Shown: positions 1-6,888 of the stretch, in pieces
How the letters are laid out: each line of letters begins with the position of its first letter
Position numbering within the stretch: position 1 is the first letter of the stretch
Assembly: GCA_036557285.1 (NCBI GenBank)
Contig: DATBHW010000037.1
Location: 1 to 48,425 of the forward strand
Source of the DNA: Ktedonobacterales bacterium
Lineage (GTDB): Bacteria > Chloroflexota > Ktedonobacteria > Ktedonobacterales > DATBGS01
Direction of reading: 5' to 3'
DNA length: 48,425 nucleotides
Program-made: the position numbers and the translations under genes
Notes under the pieces: generated by a model
Databases searched by the model: none
Seen by the model: the letters and a program-made list of their open reading frames with translations, nothing else
Told to the model about the DNA's origin: nothing

Positions 1-370
1 GGTGGTGTCATTGCTTCCCCTTGCTTTTGGTCATTGCTGGTGATAGACTGCTTTCCGGGCGTGGTGGGGTTCCCCTCCAAAATCGCCGAGGGGGTAAAAC
101 GAGCGCGTCCTCTGCCGCCGATTCGGCAAGCGTCTGGCAACGGATAAGCACACAGCCAAAGGGCGAGAGGAAAGGCAAGCGTTCTCCGACTCCTCTGCGT
201 GAGCAGAAGCAGGAGATAGAGGCCGTGAGCAGTTCGGCCAGTACGGGTAACGTGTGTTTGGTTGATTCAGCCTGGGGCGCTGATGACCACTGCATTCGTA
301 CCAACAAGGCAATGGTTGTCCATTGTTGAGAAACTGTAGAGATATGCCTCATGACGACCCGCTGAGGGTA
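1..370. other. No assignable gene
   Basis: Both strands carry short open frames here (largest about 145 codons on the minus strand, about 100 on the plus strand). None shows a recognisable domain or a convincing Shine-Dalgarno site, and they overlap one another in several frames, as is common in GC-rich non-coding DNA. The plus-strand frame at 21-329 could be the worn tail of a gene that begins outside the window, but I recognise no family. Confidence 0.4.
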
Positions 371-410
371 TTGAAAACTAAACAGAGCCGCCCGCGTTGA
401 GAGCGGGCGG
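371..410 (-). terminator. Rho-independent terminator of the HD-GYP gene
   Basis: On the minus strand an 8-bp perfect stem (CCGCCCGC at 403-410, GCGGGCGG at 388-395, 7-nt loop) is followed by the T-rich stretch CTCTGTTTAGTTTTC. It lies about 30 bases beyond the stop codon of the HD-GYP gene. Confidence 0.8.
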
Positions 411-441
411 AACAATGCAGCGAAAACGCCAGCTTCTCTGC

Positions 442-1158
442 TCACGACTGGCCGACCAGCAGCGGCCCACTGGGACGCCTGGCGCTGGAGGCGGCTGCAA
501 CGCCCGCCATCTGGAAGGGCAGCGTTTTAGACACGGCAGGGAGCCGACGAGTAATCACCCGTTCAGCTTCCGGTTCGAGCGAATGCAGGAACACCCGCGC
601 CAGACGGGGATCGAAACGGCGGCCAGCTTCGGCCAGCACATATTGCCCCACCGTCTCTGGCGAAAGCGCCGCTTTATATGGCCTTGCCGAGAGCAGCGCG
701 TCATACACATCAGCCACTGCCAGCATGCGAGCGCCTATCGGAATCGCTTCGCCATGCAGACCTGATGGATACCCATGTCCATCATAGGCTTCATGGTGAT
801 AGAGAACCGTCTCGATGAAGAATGCATCAAGACCATAGCCAGCCAGCATCTGTGCGCCGACGATAGGGTGGCGCTCCATCTGAAGGCGCTCTTCACCAGA
901 GAGCGCGCTCTCTTTGAGCAGAATATCGTTGCCGATCCAGGTTTTGCCCAGATCATGCACCAGAGCCGCCAGAGCAAGCTGATGCGCGCTCTGTTGGTCC
1001 CAGCCGAGGCGGCGCGCCAGCCGCTCAGCATATCCTGCCACCCGCTGGCAGTGTTCATAAGTCAGGACATCGCGCTTCTGAATACTTTGGGCCAGATCAT
1101 GAAAAATGCGATCAGTCTCATGCTGGCCGATAGACAGGATCATTTCTAGCGCAGCCAC
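442..1158 (-). CDS. HD-GYP domain protein (putative cyclic-di-GMP phosphodiesterase)
   Basis: The protein has about 238 residues and consists almost only of an HD-GYP domain. The metal-binding HD pair is in VHDLGK (residues 68-69) and the GYP signature is in HHEAYDGHGYPSG (about 121-133), followed by the usual ADVYDAL segment. The family hydrolyses cyclic di-GMP in the cytoplasm; there is no receiver, PAS or membrane segment, so the input must come from a partner or from expression. I chose the GTG at 1158 because GGGAGG sits 7 bases upstream; a longer TTG start at 1179 is possible. The gene stands alone, ends at a good terminator, and has about 20 variable residues after the domain. Function is inferred from the family. 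Confidence 0.88.
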   Translation of the reverse strand: MAALEMILSIGQHETDRIFHDLAQSIQKRDVLTYEHCQRVAGYAERLARRLGWDQQSAHQLALAALVHDLGKTWIGNDILLKESALSGEERLQMERHPIVGAQMLAGYGLDAFFIETVLYHHEAYDGHGYPSGLHGEAIPIGARMLAVADVYDALLSARPYKAALSPETVGQYVLAEAGRRFDPRLARVFLHSLEPEAERVITRRLPAVSKTLPFQMAGVAAASSARRPSGPLLVGQS

Positions 1159-1714
1159 CTCGCTGCCTCCCTCTCCCAAATCCTTTTGGATACCAATTTG
1201 TACAAGCCGCTCAGCCTGGTTCCACTCGCCTTTATTACGTCAGGAAGAGCGGAAGTATCACGACATTGTGATAGCCCCGTAAGCTCGCACATGGCTCCTG
1301 CACCCTATAACGCTGCGTTATCTGAAAGGTAACGAGCGCTTGTCGTTTGCCCCGGTTCAGTAGGACTTTTGGCAGGGGAAGAGCTTGCTTTCGCTCTACA
1401 AGCGCCAGTTGCAAGAACCTTGCCAAAACTCCCCTTGCATGACCGCCTTTTTAGAAAAGACGTTGAAACTCACCTTTTTGTTTCTTCGTACTTTATTGTT
1501 TCCTTTTGGAAAAAGGAAATGGCGGCGGGTTCATAGCAGGCAGCAAGGTTCAGCCCAAATCCGGCACAGGATGTGCTATGAGGAGGTTAATGCCTTGCCC
1601 GTTTGAGTGAACAATGAAGCACCCCCGGCCAGGGCGGCATGCTCTTCTGTTACCCTGGCCGGGATGAAATAACCGGCGCTGGCGCTGCCCGCGGGGTTTG
1701 AGGGCCGAGAGACT
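1159..1714. other. Intergenic region between divergent genes
   Basis: This 556-base region separates the divergent HD-GYP and SPFH genes and should hold both promoters. It contains a short palindrome, ATAACGCTGCGTTAT (near 1308-1322), and an AT-rich hairpin at 1499-1519 (TTTCCTTTT, 3-nt loop, AAAAGGAAA). Short open frames of 60-70 codons on both strands have no recognisable content and I do not call them genes. Confidence 0.5.
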
Positions 1715-2518
1715 ATGACGACGTACCGCATCCTCTGCTTTATTACGCTGTGCATTTGTCTGGTGTTCATCTTCTACTATCCCTGGACCGTCTTCTTTCT
1801 GCTCCCCCTGTGGGTCGCATTTATTTTGCTGCTCTGGAAAGTAGCTATGGTGGCCGTCAGCGAACCCAAACGCGCCATCATCTTTCGTCTGGAGGTCTTC
1901 CACCACATCGCCAGATCGGGCTATATCTTCCTGATGCCCGGTCTGGACCGGATTGAGCGTGAAATCTCTGTTGCCGAAGAACTGCTGGAATTGAAGGTTC
2001 CCCAATTTGTGACCGCCGATGGTCAGCGGCCAAATTGCAATCTGGAGATCGCCTGGAAGATAAGAAACGATGTCGAGGGGCGCGTGAGTGATAAGGTGCG
2101 CGAGACGGCGCTTATGCCTGAAGAACGCCGCCAGAAGCTCGTCGAGCATACCCTCATCCGTATGGCGCGTGAACTGGCGCTGAGCTACAACTACGACCAA
2201 TTGAAAGACAACCGTATCCGCGAAGGCTTCTGCACCACCGTCGTGCAGGCGGTCAACGAGATGCTCAACAGTCATGGCCTGGTCGTCGAGCGCATCTTCT
2301 GGCGCGGTTCTTTTACGCCCCCCTCTGTGCTGGATGCGCAGGTGCAGACCCAGGTGGCGGAAGAAGAGGTCAAGGCTATGGTAAAGATGATTAAAACCAT
2401 CCGCGACGACCTGGGCGAAAATATCAGCGCCGAAGACCTCTATGCCATGCACGAGTTCATCAAAATGATGCGGAAGGGCGGGGCGAACCCCTTCAATCGC
2501 AGCGCCCACCAGGGATAA
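1715..2518 (+). CDS. SPFH / band-7 (stomatin-like) membrane protein
   Basis: A 267-residue protein with two hydrophobic stretches near the N-terminus (about residues 5-45) and then an SPFH/band-7 domain. The segment AVSEPKRAIIFRLEVFHHIARSGYIF... leading to MPGLDRIEREI is the typical start of that domain. A charged helical C-terminus follows (about 190-260), as in stomatin-like proteins that oligomerise on the inner face of the membrane. Known members scaffold membrane microdomains or regulate proteases; no specific partner is visible here. There is no NfeD-like protease neighbour, which commonly accompanies bacterial stomatins. The gene is convergent with the regulator that follows, with only 10 bases between the two stops. 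The start is the first ATG of the frame; the Shine-Dalgarno site is weak. Confidence 0.8.
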   Translation: MTTYRILCFITLCICLVFIFYYPWTVFFLLPLWVAFILLLWKVAMVAVSEPKRAIIFRLEVFHHIARSGYIFLMPGLDRIEREISVAEELLELKVPQFVTADGQRPNCNLEIAWKIRNDVEGRVSDKVRETALMPEERRQKLVEHTLIRMARELALSYNYDQLKDNRIREGFCTTVVQAVNEMLNSHGLVVERIFWRGSFTPPSVLDAQVQTQVAEEEVKAMVKMIKTIRDDLGENISAEDLYAMHEFIKMMRKGGANPFNRSAHQG

Positions 2519-2528
2519 TGAGGAACCT

Positions 2529-3344
2529 TCAATCGCCCGATGACCTTGGCCCCTCACGGTGCCAGCCGGAGGCTTGGAACGCCTCCAGCGCCGCCTGATC
2601 GCCAGGGATATAGCTCACTATCGGGTATTCGGGCGCGCCGCTGAAGACCGTCAGCGACGTGCGCAGTGTCAGCCAGCCCAGGCGCGAATGGCGCATCTCA
2701 AAGACAAAACTCGGCGCTGGAACGCCACCAGGCTCAGTCGCGCGGGCAAGGCGAGTAAAATCGGGCAGCCTGCGCAGGTCACGCCAGAGGGTGTGGTATT
2801 CGGGGAGATAGGTATAGGCGCTCACGTTGAACTTAAAATCGCTCAGCAGACGCCGCGCCAGGCTTTCCCAGGGACGAAAACGCGCGCGATAGACCGGATC
2901 AAAGATAATTGCCAGCAGGTGCGTCGGCGGCGCTCTGTGCAGGAACAGGCCATGCGCCGCCAGCTCAAACAGGTCAACAGCCGCCTGGTTCCACGAGCGA
3001 ATATACCAGAGGCGATCCAGGTTATGGGCAGGATACGAGATGTTATGCACCAGCAGAGCCGCCAGGTTATTAAAGTCGAGCAGTTCGCGCTCTTCCGTAG
3101 TATCTTCGGCGTGTTCGCCAGTCAGCGCGTAAAAAGCGTCGAAGAACTGGCGGCGCTCCGCGCCCCGTAGTTCCAGCGCCCGCGCCAGCGCCCGCGCTAC
3201 ATGTGGCGAAGGGTTGGCGCGCTGCCCCGTCTCCAGGTGATAGATATACGTCCGCGAGAGGCGCGCTGCCTGCGCAAGCTGCCCCTGCGACATGCCCCGA
3301 CGGCGGCGATATTCGCAGATGAGGGTGTTGAAGGGTGTTTGCAT
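2529..3344 (-). CDS. XRE-family regulator with MmyB-like ligand-binding domain
   Basis: The 271-residue protein begins with an XRE/Cro helix-turn-helix (residues about 5-60; MSQGQLAQAARLSRTYIYHLETGQR). An MmyB-like sensory domain follows (about 95-260; DRLWYIRSWNQAAVDLF..., then a typical FEMRHSRLGWLTLRTSLTVF core). Members are actinobacterial and Chloroflexota transcription factors, some of which bind fatty-acid-like ligands. Its proximity to a fad operon is suggestive, but a transposon unit lies between them. There is no clear Shine-Dalgarno site, and an extended -10 sits about 20 bases upstream of the ATG, so the message may be nearly leaderless. Confidence 0.88.
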   Translation of the reverse strand: MQTPFNTLICEYRRRRGMSQGQLAQAARLSRTYIYHLETGQRANPSPHVARALARALELRGAERRQFFDAFYALTGEHAEDTTEERELLDFNNLAALLVHNISYPAHNLDRLWYIRSWNQAAVDLFELAAHGLFLHRAPPTHLLAIIFDPVYRARFRPWESLARRLLSDFKFNVSAYTYLPEYHTLWRDLRRLPDFTRLARATEPGGVPAPSFVFEMRHSRLGWLTLRTSLTVFSGAPEYPIVSYIPGDQAALEAFQASGWHREGPRSSGD

Positions 3345-3364
3345 AGTTGTTAGCTGTTAAGGCC

Positions 3365-3373
3365 AGTATAGCA
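3365..3373 (-). promoter_or_regulatory. Extended -10 promoter of the MmyB-like regulator
   Basis: On the minus strand TGC-TATACT forms an extended -10 element about 20 bases before the ATG of the regulator. No good -35 is visible. The predicted transcript would have a leader of about 14 bases and no Shine-Dalgarno site. Confidence 0.45.
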
Positions 3374-3442
3374 TGAAAAGTGTTGGAACCGTTCGCAAGA
3401 AATAATGCTATTGCTTGGCGAATAACGACAGCTATGTCCTGC

Positions 3443-3471
3443 TTGCGGTGGTGCTACTACTATAGTATTAT
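3443..3471 (+). promoter_or_regulatory. Promoter of the RHH-tnpB unit
   Basis: TTGCGG (3443-3448), a 17-bp spacer and TATTAT (3466-3471). The expected transcription start falls on or next to the ATG at 3478, so the RHH message would be leaderless or almost so. Confidence 0.5.
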
Positions 3472-3477
3472 GGGGAC

Positions 3478-3651
3478 ATGAAAGAACCATCTCCGATCAA
3501 GAAAACTCATGTCTATTTGCCCGTTGCGCTGCATGCTCAGTTGCAAGAACTCGCTCGCCAAGAACGGCGTTCGCTCAACAGCGAAATTGTCTGGCTCTTG
3601 GAGCAAGCCCTTGCGGCCCGCGAGAAAGGCCAGGCCCATGCAACTGGTTGA
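3478..3651 (+). CDS. Small ribbon-helix-helix (Arc-like) DNA-binding protein, upstream partner of tnpB
   Basis: The frame encodes 57 residues beginning MKEPSPIKKTHVYLPV. It has the layout of an Arc/MetJ-type ribbon-helix-helix: a short beta strand (THVYLPV, residues 10-16), helix A (ALHAQLQELARQE) and, after the RRSLNSEI turn, helix B (VWLLEQALAAREK). RHH proteins bind DNA as dimers and often repress their own operon. The stop overlaps the start of tnpB by 14 bases (ATG at 3638 inside the RHH frame), so translation of the two is probably coupled. I infer a regulatory role for the transposon unit; the size and fold also resemble type II antitoxins, but no toxin is adjacent. The gene is short and easily missed because tnpB can be extended upstream through it in another frame. 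Confidence 0.75.
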   Translation: MKEPSPIKKTHVYLPVALHAQLQELARQERRSLNSEIVWLLEQALAAREKGQAHATG

Positions 3652-4909
3652 GCAGCACATCATCGACAAGGCTGATAAACGTTTTGCCGCGATTGATGCT
3701 GCCGCGTTTGCCGCCAAGAACCTCTATAACGCCGCGCTGTACGAGGTGCGGCAAGCCTTCATCTTTGAGGGGCGCTCTCTCTCGAACAAAGCAGTCTATC
3801 ATCGGATGAAGCACACGGATGCCTATCGTGCCTTGCCCTGCAAAGTCTCCAATGACGTGCTGCGCCAACTGGATAAGAACTGGCGAGCCTTCTTTGCCGC
3901 GCTGAACGCCTGGAAGGAAGACCCCTCCAGGTTTGTTGGGCGGCCCAAACTGCCCAGGTACAAGGACAAAACCAAGGGGCGTTTCCTGCTGACCTACGAC
4001 ATCCAGGCCATTTCCCGCCGGGCGCTCTCACGGGGTAAGCTTCGTCCTTCTGGGCTGAACATTGAGGTCCAGACCGCGAAGCCTCGTATCAAGCAAGCTC
4101 GCATTGTCCCACGTCTCGGCTTCTATGTCGTGGAAATTGTCTATGAGCAGAGGGAATCTGCTCCTTCTGGCGATCCTGCCCTCTTTGCCGCTGTCGATCT
4201 GGGCGTAGATACGCTGGCTGCGCTAACCTCAAACAAAGTGGGCTTTGCTCCACACCTTGTTAACGGGCGCGTCCTGAAAAGCTACAACCAGTTCTACAAC
4301 AAGCGCCAGGCGGAATTGCAGGAAGCGTTAGACCATCCGGGTACGACGGCGCGCATGGAGCGGCTGATCACCAAACGGACCCGGCGTATCAACCACTACC
4401 TGCACGCCGCCAGCAAGACGATCATTGCCTTGCTGGTGGCAGAAGCCATTGGCACGCTGGTGATTGGCAAAAACTTGCTGTGGAAGCAAGAGGTCGAGTT
4501 AGGCCGGGTCAACAATCAGCATTTCATGCAGATACCACATGCCCGCTTCATCGACATGCTGAGCTACAAAGCGGAACTGGCGGGTCTCCGAGTGATCGTG
4601 CAGGAAGAAAGCTACACCAGCAAAGCATCCTTCCTGGATTTAGACCCGTTGCCAGTCTATGACCCCAAGCGGAAAGACCAGCCAGTCTTCAGCGGGAAGC
4701 GCGAGCAACGTGGGTTGTATCGGGCAAGGGATGGGCGACGCATTCAGGCGGATGTGAATGGCTCCTACAACATTGGCAGAAAAGCAGTCCCCAACTCCTT
4801 CGGGCAGGGGATAGAGGGCGTTGCAGTACGCCCGGTAGGGCTACTGATCTCTACGGTCATCCTGTCACGGACACAGGATAGAGCAGCAGCCCTACGAATG
4901 CGAGCATAG
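3638..4909 (+). CDS. tnpB: TnpB-family RNA-guided nuclease (IS200/IS605 OrfB type, no zinc ribbon)
   Basis: The 423-residue protein has the RuvC motifs of TnpB: Asp187 in FAAVDLGVDTLAALTSN, Glu323/324 in VQEESYTSKASF, and Asp372 in IQADVNGSYNIGRK. The catalytic residues therefore look intact. The CxxC...CxxC zinc ribbon normally found between RuvC-II and RuvC-III is absent; between YTSK and ADVNGS there is no cysteine at all. A similar cysteine-free form with YTSKASFLD is known to me from cyanobacterial OrfB proteins, so this is a subtype rather than decay. TnpB proteins cut DNA using an RNA made from the 3' end of the element. No tnpA is present, so the unit cannot move by itself. The ATG at 3638 was preferred to an upstream start at 3509 because the upstream residues are unlike TnpB and overlap the RHH gene. 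Confidence 0.9.
   Translation: MQLVEQHIIDKADKRFAAIDAAAFAAKNLYNAALYEVRQAFIFEGRSLSNKAVYHRMKHTDAYRALPCKVSNDVLRQLDKNWRAFFAALNAWKEDPSRFVGRPKLPRYKDKTKGRFLLTYDIQAISRRALSRGKLRPSGLNIEVQTAKPRIKQARIVPRLGFYVVEIVYEQRESAPSGDPALFAAVDLGVDTLAALTSNKVGFAPHLVNGRVLKSYNQFYNKRQAELQEALDHPGTTARMERLITKRTRRINHYLHAASKTIIALLVAEAIGTLVIGKNLLWKQEVELGRVNNQHFMQIPHARFIDMLSYKAELAGLRVIVQEESYTSKASFLDLDPLPVYDPKRKDQPVFSGKREQRGLYRARDGRRIQADVNGSYNIGRKAVPNSFGQGIEGVAVRPVGLLISTVILSRTQDRAAALRMRA
4835..4895 (+). ncRNA. Nested stem across the tnpB 3' end, candidate omega RNA scaffold
   Basis: GTAGGGCT (4835-4842) pairs perfectly with AGCCCTAC (4888-4895), continued by CTG/CAG after one mismatch. Inside it, CTCTA (4849-4853) and TAGAG (4879-4883) are complementary, and ATCCTGT (4859-4865) pairs with ACAGGAT (4873-4879) around a 7-nt loop; the last two pairings share one base. 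This 61-nt structure covers the last codons of tnpB, where TnpB guide RNAs are known to be encoded. The guide would lie immediately downstream of about 4910. The structure is visible in the sequence; the omega RNA role is inferred. Confidence 0.5.
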
Positions 4910-4944
4910 TTAACTACGCTTCAAGATACTGTTAGCTGGCAACA

Positions 4945-4974
4945 TTCATATCCAGGCAGAAATCAGCTTATAAT
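4945..4974 (+). promoter_or_regulatory. Candidate promoter of the fad operon
   Basis: TTCATA (4945-4950), 18-bp spacer, TATAAT (4969-4974), about 85 bases before the fadD ATG. The leader contains an 8-bp inverted repeat, GGCTATGC (5005-5012) and GCATAGCC (5024-5031), which could act as an operator or an RNA hairpin; a FadR-like regulator is not encoded nearby. Confidence 0.5.
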
Positions 4975-5057
4975 AAGTAATAGAGGTATTGTATGCTGGT
5001 TCATGGCTATGCCCCGCGACGGCGCATAGCCGCAGGCCCTGTGAGAGGAGCGCCTCT

Positions 5058-6806
5058 ATGTCGAACGCTCAGCCAACCAGCCAGATGCAAACGGGCAGCC
5101 CTGACCTCAACGCTCGCCCCTGGCTTCGCCATTACGATCCCGCCGTTCCGTCAACGCTCACCTATCCCGACAAGCCGCTCACCTGGCTGTTGGGTGAAGC
5201 AGTTCGCAATTATAGCAAACGAGAGGCGATCATCTTTTATGGGCATCGCTTTACTTATGCTCAGCTTGGCGCAATGGCTGATCGCTTTGCCGCCGCGCTC
5301 ATTGAGCTTGGTGTGAAGCCTGGTGATCGGGTCTCTATCTGCCTGCCCAATATCCCACAGTTTCCTATTGCTTTTTATGGGGCGCTCAAAGCAGGCGCGG
5401 TGGTCGTGCCTACCAATCCCATCTATACTGAATCTGAGCTACAGCACCAGCTTGCCGATTCCGGCGCGGAAACCATCGTGGTCCTTGATCTGGTCTACCA
5501 CCGCCTGCTGAATGTGCGCAACCAAACGCAGGTGAAACGAGTCATTGTCGCGGGCGTGCAGGATTACCTCCCGCCCCTGCTGGCGGCAGGCTATCTCGTG
5601 CAGCAGCGCCGCGCCAGGCAGCGGCTGCCTTCCAAACAGGAACTGCGCGCTGATGACACCATCCACCAGTTCAAGGACGTGATCGGCAAACAGGATGAGC
5701 ATTGGTTTCAGTTGCACGCGCTGCCCGCAGCGGCCAAAGCGGATGACGTGGCGGTCCTGCAATATACCGGCGGGACGACGGGCCTTTCCAAAGGCGCGAT
5801 GCTCACCCATCGCAACCTGCTGGCAAACGCTATGCAAGCCTGGGCCTGGACCGAAGAAGCCAAAAAGCCGGAAGTCATTCTTTGCGCCGCGCCCTTCTTC
5901 CATTCTTACGGCCTGACCGTTGCTATGAACGCGGGCATCTGGAGCGGCTCTGCGCTGGTCCTCATGCCGCGCTATAAAGCCAGAGATGCCATCAAGATGA
6001 TCGAGAAGTATCATCCCACGATCTTCCCTGGCGTGCCGACCATGTACCTGGGTATCGCGCACGAGATCGAGCAGCGCGGCGGCGACATTCGCTCGGTGCG
6101 TATCTGCGTCAGCGGCGCAGCGCCGCTGCCCAAAGAAGTGCAGGCCAACTTCGAGAAGCTTTCCGGTGGCAAGGTTGTCGAGGGCTACGGACTCTCTGAA
6201 GCGTCGCCTGTCACGCACAGCAACCCTTTATATAGCGAGCGACGAACGGGTATTGGCTTGCCCATATCGGATACCGAAGCGACGATTCAAGACCCTGAAA
6301 CGGGTGAAATGCTGCCTCCCGGCCAGCCGGGGGAGATTTGCATTCGCGGGCCGCAGGTGATGAAAGGGTATTGGAACCGGCCCGAAGAGACGGCGAAGAT
6401 GCTGCGCGGCGGGTGGCTGCATACCGGCGACATTGGCGTGATGGACGAGGATGGGTACTTTTCGGTGGTAGATCGCGCCAAAGATATGATTATCGCTAGC
6501 GGCTATAAGATATTCCCCCGCGAAGTGGAGGAGATACTGTATGCTCATCCGAAGGTTGCCGAGGCGGTGCTTGTTGGCATCCCCGATGAGTATCGCGGCG
6601 AAGCGCCCAAGGCATTTATTGTACTCAAGCCGGGCAAGCAGGCGACGGCAGAAGAGATTATCGCCTACTGCAAGGAGCGGCTGGCAGCCTACAAAGTACC
6701 CAAACAGGTAGAGTTTCGCGCCGAACTTCCCAAAACCTTGATCGGCAAGGTGCTGCGTCGGGCGCTGCGCGAGGAAGAAGCAGCAAAGCGCGCGGCTGGC
6801 AGGTGA
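5058..6806 (+). CDS. fadD: Long-chain fatty-acid-CoA ligase
   Basis: A 582-residue ANL-superfamily adenylate-forming enzyme that activates fatty acids to acyl-CoA with ATP. The P-loop-like AMP motif is LQYTGGTTGLSKGAMLTH (about residues 234-251), the second core motif is VEGYGLSEASPVTH, the hinge region is GWLHTGDIGVMDEDGYFSVVDRAKDMI, and the C-terminal catalytic lysine lies in LPKTLIGKVLRR. There is no signal peptide or membrane segment. The ATG at 5058 has GAGGAG upstream; frames starting at 4989 add an implausible N-terminus. It is the first gene of a four-gene beta-oxidation operon, followed 82 bases later by fadE. Confidence 0.93.
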   Translation: MSNAQPTSQMQTGSPDLNARPWLRHYDPAVPSTLTYPDKPLTWLLGEAVRNYSKREAIIFYGHRFTYAQLGAMADRFAAALIELGVKPGDRVSICLPNIPQFPIAFYGALKAGAVVVPTNPIYTESELQHQLADSGAETIVVLDLVYHRLLNVRNQTQVKRVIVAGVQDYLPPLLAAGYLVQQRRARQRLPSKQELRADDTIHQFKDVIGKQDEHWFQLHALPAAAKADDVAVLQYTGGTTGLSKGAMLTHRNLLANAMQAWAWTEEAKKPEVILCAAPFFHSYGLTVAMNAGIWSGSALVLMPRYKARDAIKMIEKYHPTIFPGVPTMYLGIAHEIEQRGGDIRSVRICVSGAAPLPKEVQANFEKLSGGKVVEGYGLSEASPVTHSNPLYSERRTGIGLPISDTEATIQDPETGEMLPPGQPGEICIRGPQVMKGYWNRPEETAKMLRGGWLHTGDIGVMDEDGYFSVVDRAKDMIIASGYKIFPREVEEILYAHPKVAEAVLVGIPDEYRGEAPKAFIVLKPGKQATAEEIIAYCKERLAAYKVPKQVEFRAELPKTLIGKVLRRALREEEAAKRAAGR

Positions 6807-6888
6807 AATCGCGCCCTGGGGGCGGGGCGACTCCAGCCAAAAACGTAATGTGTATTTTTCATAGTACAGCTTCAAGAGGGGAAAACGA

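Noticed and set aside
8-445. 145-codon minus-strand frame at the window edge
   Set aside because: It runs through the terminator hairpin of the HD-GYP gene, has no recognisable domain and no ribosome site.
3509-3637. Upstream extension of tnpB from an ATG at 3509
   Set aside because: The residues are unlike TnpB, and this stretch encodes the RHH protein in another frame.
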